Assembly (NCBI GenBank): GCA_030272585.1
Contig: BSYQ01000010.1
Location: forward strand, 4,836,001 to 4,900,000
DNA length: 64,000 nucleotides
Reading direction: 5' to 3'
Source of the DNA: Bryopsis sp. KO-2023
Taxonomy: Eukaryota > Chlorophyta > Ulvophyceae > Bryopsidales > Bryopsidaceae
Notes under the pieces: model-generated
Database searches by the model: none
Told to the model about the DNA's origin: nothing
The model's input: only the letters and a program-made list of their open reading frames with translations
Part shown: positions 59,878-64,000 of the stretch, piece after piece
Numbering within the stretch: the stretch's first letter is position 1
How the letters are laid out: every line of letters begins with the position of its first letter
Made by a program: the position numbers and the translations under genes

Positions 59878-62800
59878 TCAAGCTATTTTCGCAACTTCCT
59901 TCTCTTTCACTCCGCTTTCCTTGGGCCTGTATCCCCAGAGCCGCTGGCTCTTGATTTGATTGGCAACGTGGCGAGGCACGAGCTGTTCCCATTCATCGGT
60001 TCCCCTTCGGATGCTTTCAACGACCCGAGTGGAAACATCCCCAAAAGTCAACAGCGACTGATCGTAGCCAGCGATGGGAACCACCGCTCCCTTTTGATAG
60101 ATGTAGTCGAACAGTGTTTGGACGGCTGGAGAAAAATCACAACCAGAAATTCTTTTCAACAATCAAATCATGAAACAATACACTCAGCCATTAAGAGTCA
60201 GTCAGTCAGTCAGTCTGTCTTGGCAGGGCTCTTGATTGTCGTCCTATTTTTTCATGTTCTTGCACTTGTTCAACAGTTTCTCTTCTCCTTTTCTTTTTCA
60301 AACAATCGCCCCCCTGGCTACTCAGAAAGGCACTTACATGGATCAACCTTGATATCCCTTGCCGTGATCAATTTTCCAGTGGCAGGGTCCAATGTGGGGT
60401 AGACGTACAGCTTCAGGTCGAATTTCAGCAGTCGGCCAAAATTCTCCAAAATTCCACCAGGCAAGTCTTTGTAGTATTGATCGTTGAAGAGGGATTTGAT
60501 GGCTGGGACACCCATGGCAATGACAATGGCCTCGGTGGTGTAGCGGCGAAGGTAGGCAGCCAGACTGAAATAACGCTGGAAACTGGAAAGCATCACGATA
60601 TAACCCATGCGGCTCATCGCCTCCATCCTTTGCAGAAATGCAGCCTCATCCACACCTGGAAAAAATAACAACAATCAGCGCACTCGCATAAAAAAAAGTG
60701 GAAGAAACACTACGCATTTGTTTAGGTGTCGAAAGAGCACGGTTTGACCCATTGTTCGAGTGCAGCTATGTCAGACATCCAGTCTTCTCACTTTTATCAA
60801 AACAGCCTTGTAGGTCGCCTCCCTCCCCCTCTCCAGAAGAAGGCAAAAAAGAAGATAAAAATGGCAGCAATCTAAAGCAACCTACCTAATTCGGTGGTCC
60901 AGTCGAGGAGATCACCACTCTCCATCATATCCCTGGTGGTCATTTCAAGAAACACTTCGGTGTCATCTCGGAAAACACAGCTGTCGTAACCTCCGTTGCC
61001 GTTGCCCTCAATGCCGTTCTCCATCAAATCTTCATCCAACGTACTGCAGAAAAACTGGGATGCTGCTCCCATCAACATGTCATTGTGCAATCGAGTCAAA
61101 GGCCTGCCACCAAACAAGAAAACAAAAAAAACACTGACGAAACGAAATGAAACAAACAGTCATCAAAGTGTGTCTGGATGATTGAACAGTACTACCCCAA
61201 CCTCTGACAATTATTTTCTGTGGAAAAAAAAAATAAAAAAAATTTCCAGGTCCAACTGTTGTTCTCCTTCATTTGATTCTGCAGGGATATGTTGTCAACC
61301 AGACATTCCCAAAAAATACATAATTTTTCTCTTGTAAATAATACATATTTGGTGAAATAGCTGAGAAAAAATTGCATTACATCTGCTCATAAATTCAGTA
61401 TCATGACACTCCATTTTCATTGTCGAGAAAAAACATTCTGCCGAGTTCCAACAAAAAAAAGCACCATTTGACAGAACAGAATTCCAGCAAACGACAGGAG
61501 GACAGGAAAATTTTATTCAACGAATCCCAACTGCACCTGAATCGACCACGGAGAAGCAAAGCATTCTTTTTGTACAGCACTTCTTGTGGAATCATGGGTT
61601 CTCCGCTGGGGTTGAAAATGGCGGCATCCGTCAAACCATTTTGCACAAGCCTCAACATGATCAAACGCCTATCCACATGCTCATAGTCGGGGCCAGAGAA
61701 TTCAACCACATCGATTTCTATTTTGCTGCGGTCCAGGTCATCCAGGAGTCCCTGGGGAAAAAAAGAAAGGGTCGAAATGTGATGCAACTCCATCCCACCA
61801 TAAATTAAAAAAAAAAATCTAAAATCGGACTATTAGATCACCTAAAAAGAATTCACTGACAAAAAATATATAGATCTCCTCGGGAGAGACACAAATCTGG
61901 CATGAAAATCGAAACTCAAGATCAATGCCAATACACGCAGCTACCTCAAAAGTTTGACAATAATAATAACTCACATTCAAAAACGCATTGGTGTCAGAAC
62001 TGTGAGCGAGGGCCCCATGAATCAAATTGACCCCAAGAATTCCAATGGACTCTTGTTGAGCTTGAGCTGTGTTTTCCAACAAGCGGCAGTGAACGATGAT
62101 CGTGCATGGATCCTTGCTGCAAAAAAAAAAGAAGAAAAATCAAGAAGGGTATAAAAAGAAAGTTAAATAAAGAAACGAAAACAAAAAACACCACTTTTCC
62201 AACATCACAAAACAAAGCACAATCCGATCTGCATGAAGCTGGAGAAATCCAGGCAGTAGAAAATAGCATAGCTTTTTCCTTGGAAAAAACCTTGTATATG
62301 TGAACACACCAAAAGCAAAATATGCTGATGATGGGAAAAGGTTGGATCCACCCCACTGTTCTCAACCAAAACGGATAATCGGCATTGTTCTTCCAGGCCC
62401 AATAGGTTTTCCATCATTCAGCGAAGCTTTCAATGTCCTAAATTTTGAACTTCTTCTTACCCTGGTGCAGTTTGGAACTTAATTCCCAACCATCCATGGC
62501 ACTCGTTGTCTCTTCCGAAAGCTTTGGCCACCACAGTGTCAGCAAACGCGAAAAATTGACTGGTGTCTCCACGTGCTTTTTTCAAAGTCAAAGAGCACTG
62601 AAGGTATTCGTAATCCAACATGGATTCAACACGCTCCCTCGTCACATATCTGCCATCATTTCCAAACAGAAGATTCTCTCAAAAACTAAAAAATCTCGTT
62701 TTTTCTTTTCTTTTCTTCTCTTTCTTGAATAGCCGAGAAGCTGGAACCACCCCCTCAGCGGAATTGGTGCAAACAAATGTGTTCAATTTTCCCAGAAAAA

Positions 62801-64000
62801 ATGTTTTCCATTCTTCAGGCCCCCTGTTGCTACTCCACTTCATTTGATTCCACAAATACATTTCACATCCATTAATCTGTTTACCTTGCGCAAGCACCAT
62901 ACATACTATCAGAGATAGTCATATCATATGCTGACACAGATTTTGCCACCTAAAACAAAGAAACAGCTGCTGTTGTATGGAATTGTTCAAGAAAATCTTG
63001 ATTTTTTGGAGCATAACACTTTCTGAAACAAAACAAGCACCCAATCGGATTTTTTGAATACCAACATAGACTCTGTTCAAGCTGTATCTGCACATTTCTG
63101 AAACTGCTTCTGTTTCCAGTGAAACAAAAAATGACTTTTTTTTCTGCAACTGAACCTCAGGGAATTGGTTGTCGAGCTTTCGGGGTCCAAAAAACAAGTT
63201 GAAAAAAAAACAAAATATTCTGCTATTTGATGCTGACCGTTCCAGCAGCAGCGCCAACACGGAAAAACCATCTAGCTACTTCCTGGCCAGCTCCAATTTC
63301 TGCCAGAGTACCATACCAATCTGGACGCAGGTTCACGTCCAATGCCTGAAAGTAAGAAAATGAAAGCAATGTTAAAAGTCAATGTTTTGATAATAAACGA
63401 TCAGAGGTCATGCAGCACCGGCCGTAAAGGTTGGTGCTGCTTCCCCAATTCATGATTCTGCATTTGTATTGGTACTGAGCCTTCAAACACCTATCATTCC
63501 ATGTTCTGGTCTATTTTATGCAGATGCAGGTGCAGATGCAACATGCAACAGCACAAATCAGTTATTATTAGGGGGGGGGGGTAACTGGCCAAATGTAGAT
63601 CATAATAATCATTGCATGCACAGCCAAAAAATGCAATGTTGAAAACAGTCCAAGAAACAGACAGAGAATGCCAACCATCACATGTCAAGGTCCCCACCTT
63701 TTGTGCGGTTTTCTTGTACCGTCGCTCCTTGTATCCGTCCTTCGCTGAAGCCTAACACGCACTCTTTCCGTCAGTCATCCAGACACTGCTATTGAGGAAA
63801 AGAAAACAGGCAGAGAGCACTTCAAGAACTCATTTCCACAGGTCCGATCAAAGAGCGTACCACGATGCTCGGCTTGAAGGAGGGCTGCCTTCGGCTAAAG
63901 GCACACACGCCGACCCCATTGCTTGGCACGAGGGGCTGTTGAATGAGTTTCCCTCTGGAACTCGAATTCACATACTTAATCGACGACGCAGAAACTCCAA
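59878..64000 (-). CDS. Conserved bacterial-type protein, likely plastid-targeted (5' end outside window)
   Basis: Ten exons close in phase: 64000-63861 (runs off the edge), 63751-63698, 63345-63238, 62949-62885, 62649-62461, 62116-61975, 61751-61537, 61103-60886, 60655-60338, 60125-59878. About 565 residues are visible. Landmarks include NLRPDWYGTLAEIGAGQEVA, RWFFRVGAAAGT, VSAYDMTISDSMYGACARYV, FFAFADTVVAK, IGILGVNLIHGA, LIMLRLVQNGLTDAAIFNP, YFSLAAYLRRYTTEAIVIAM, DLPGGILENFGRL and YDQSLLTFGD. I recognise this as a long, well-conserved bacterial family of about 480-500 residues, but I cannot attach a function with confidence. The first visible exon is Ser/Arg-rich and low in acids, like an organelle transit peptide. 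I infer a bacterial-derived, probably organellar protein. Stop at 59878. Confidence 0.75.

Overview
The window is nuclear DNA from an intron-rich, plastid-bearing, flagellated and sexual eukaryote. The intron-containing genes have GT-AG introns, often behind long T or A runs. A chloroplast import receptor GTPase (TOC34-type) and a FAD4-type plastid lipid desaturase point to a primary plastid of the green lineage. LRRC56 (outer-arm dynein deployment) and HAP2/GCS1 (gamete fusogen) point to flagella and gamete fusion. A green flagellate (prasinophyte or early-diverging streptophyte) fits best, but this is inference, not a species call.

Layout. 0-5 kb: the 3' end of an inhibitory-type serpin gene (+), then a three-exon gene (+) for a kinase followed by a pseudokinase. 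5-8.9 kb: simple-sequence-rich non-coding DNA with an intact hAT-type MITE. 8.9-12.8 kb (-): a nine-exon secreted protein built from cysteine octads. 13.4-16.1 kb (-): LRRC56, diverging from uL24m (+, 16.2-17.7 kb). uL24m ends 21 bp from the end of an unidentified convergent gene (-). 19.4-22.9 kb (-): TOC34-like receptor. 23.4-24.8 kb (+): YgfZ/GcvT-like protein. 25.8-26.8 kb (-): FAD4-like desaturase. 27.3-30.8 kb (+): DNA polymerase alpha subunit B. 31.3-42.4 kb (-): a 35-exon coiled-coil protein of about 2,320 residues. 44.7-50.1 kb (-): HAP2/GCS1. 52.9-55.7 kb (+): a Ser-rich protein with a C-terminal membrane segment. 55.7-59.9 kb: A/T/G-run DNA. 59.9-64 kb (-): a protein with bacterial-type relatives, truncated by the window edge.

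Most exon models were built by hand from splice sites and reading phase. For the larger genes every intron phase closes and the total is divisible by three, which is the main support for them. First exons are the weakest part, especially for the kinase, HAP2, the Ser-rich gene and the 17.8-18.9 kb gene. No rRNA, tRNA or CRISPR was found.

The genes do not form an operon-like unit. Shared themes are plastid function (TOC34, FAD4, possibly YgfZ and the 60-64 kb gene), cilia and sex (LRRC56, HAP2, perhaps the large coiled-coil protein), and housekeeping (POLA2, uL24m). The features that look most novel are the octad protein, the kinase-pseudokinase fusion, the HAP2 cytosolic tail with a 24-nt polybasic microexon, the giant coiled-coil gene and two GC palindromes in one of its introns.
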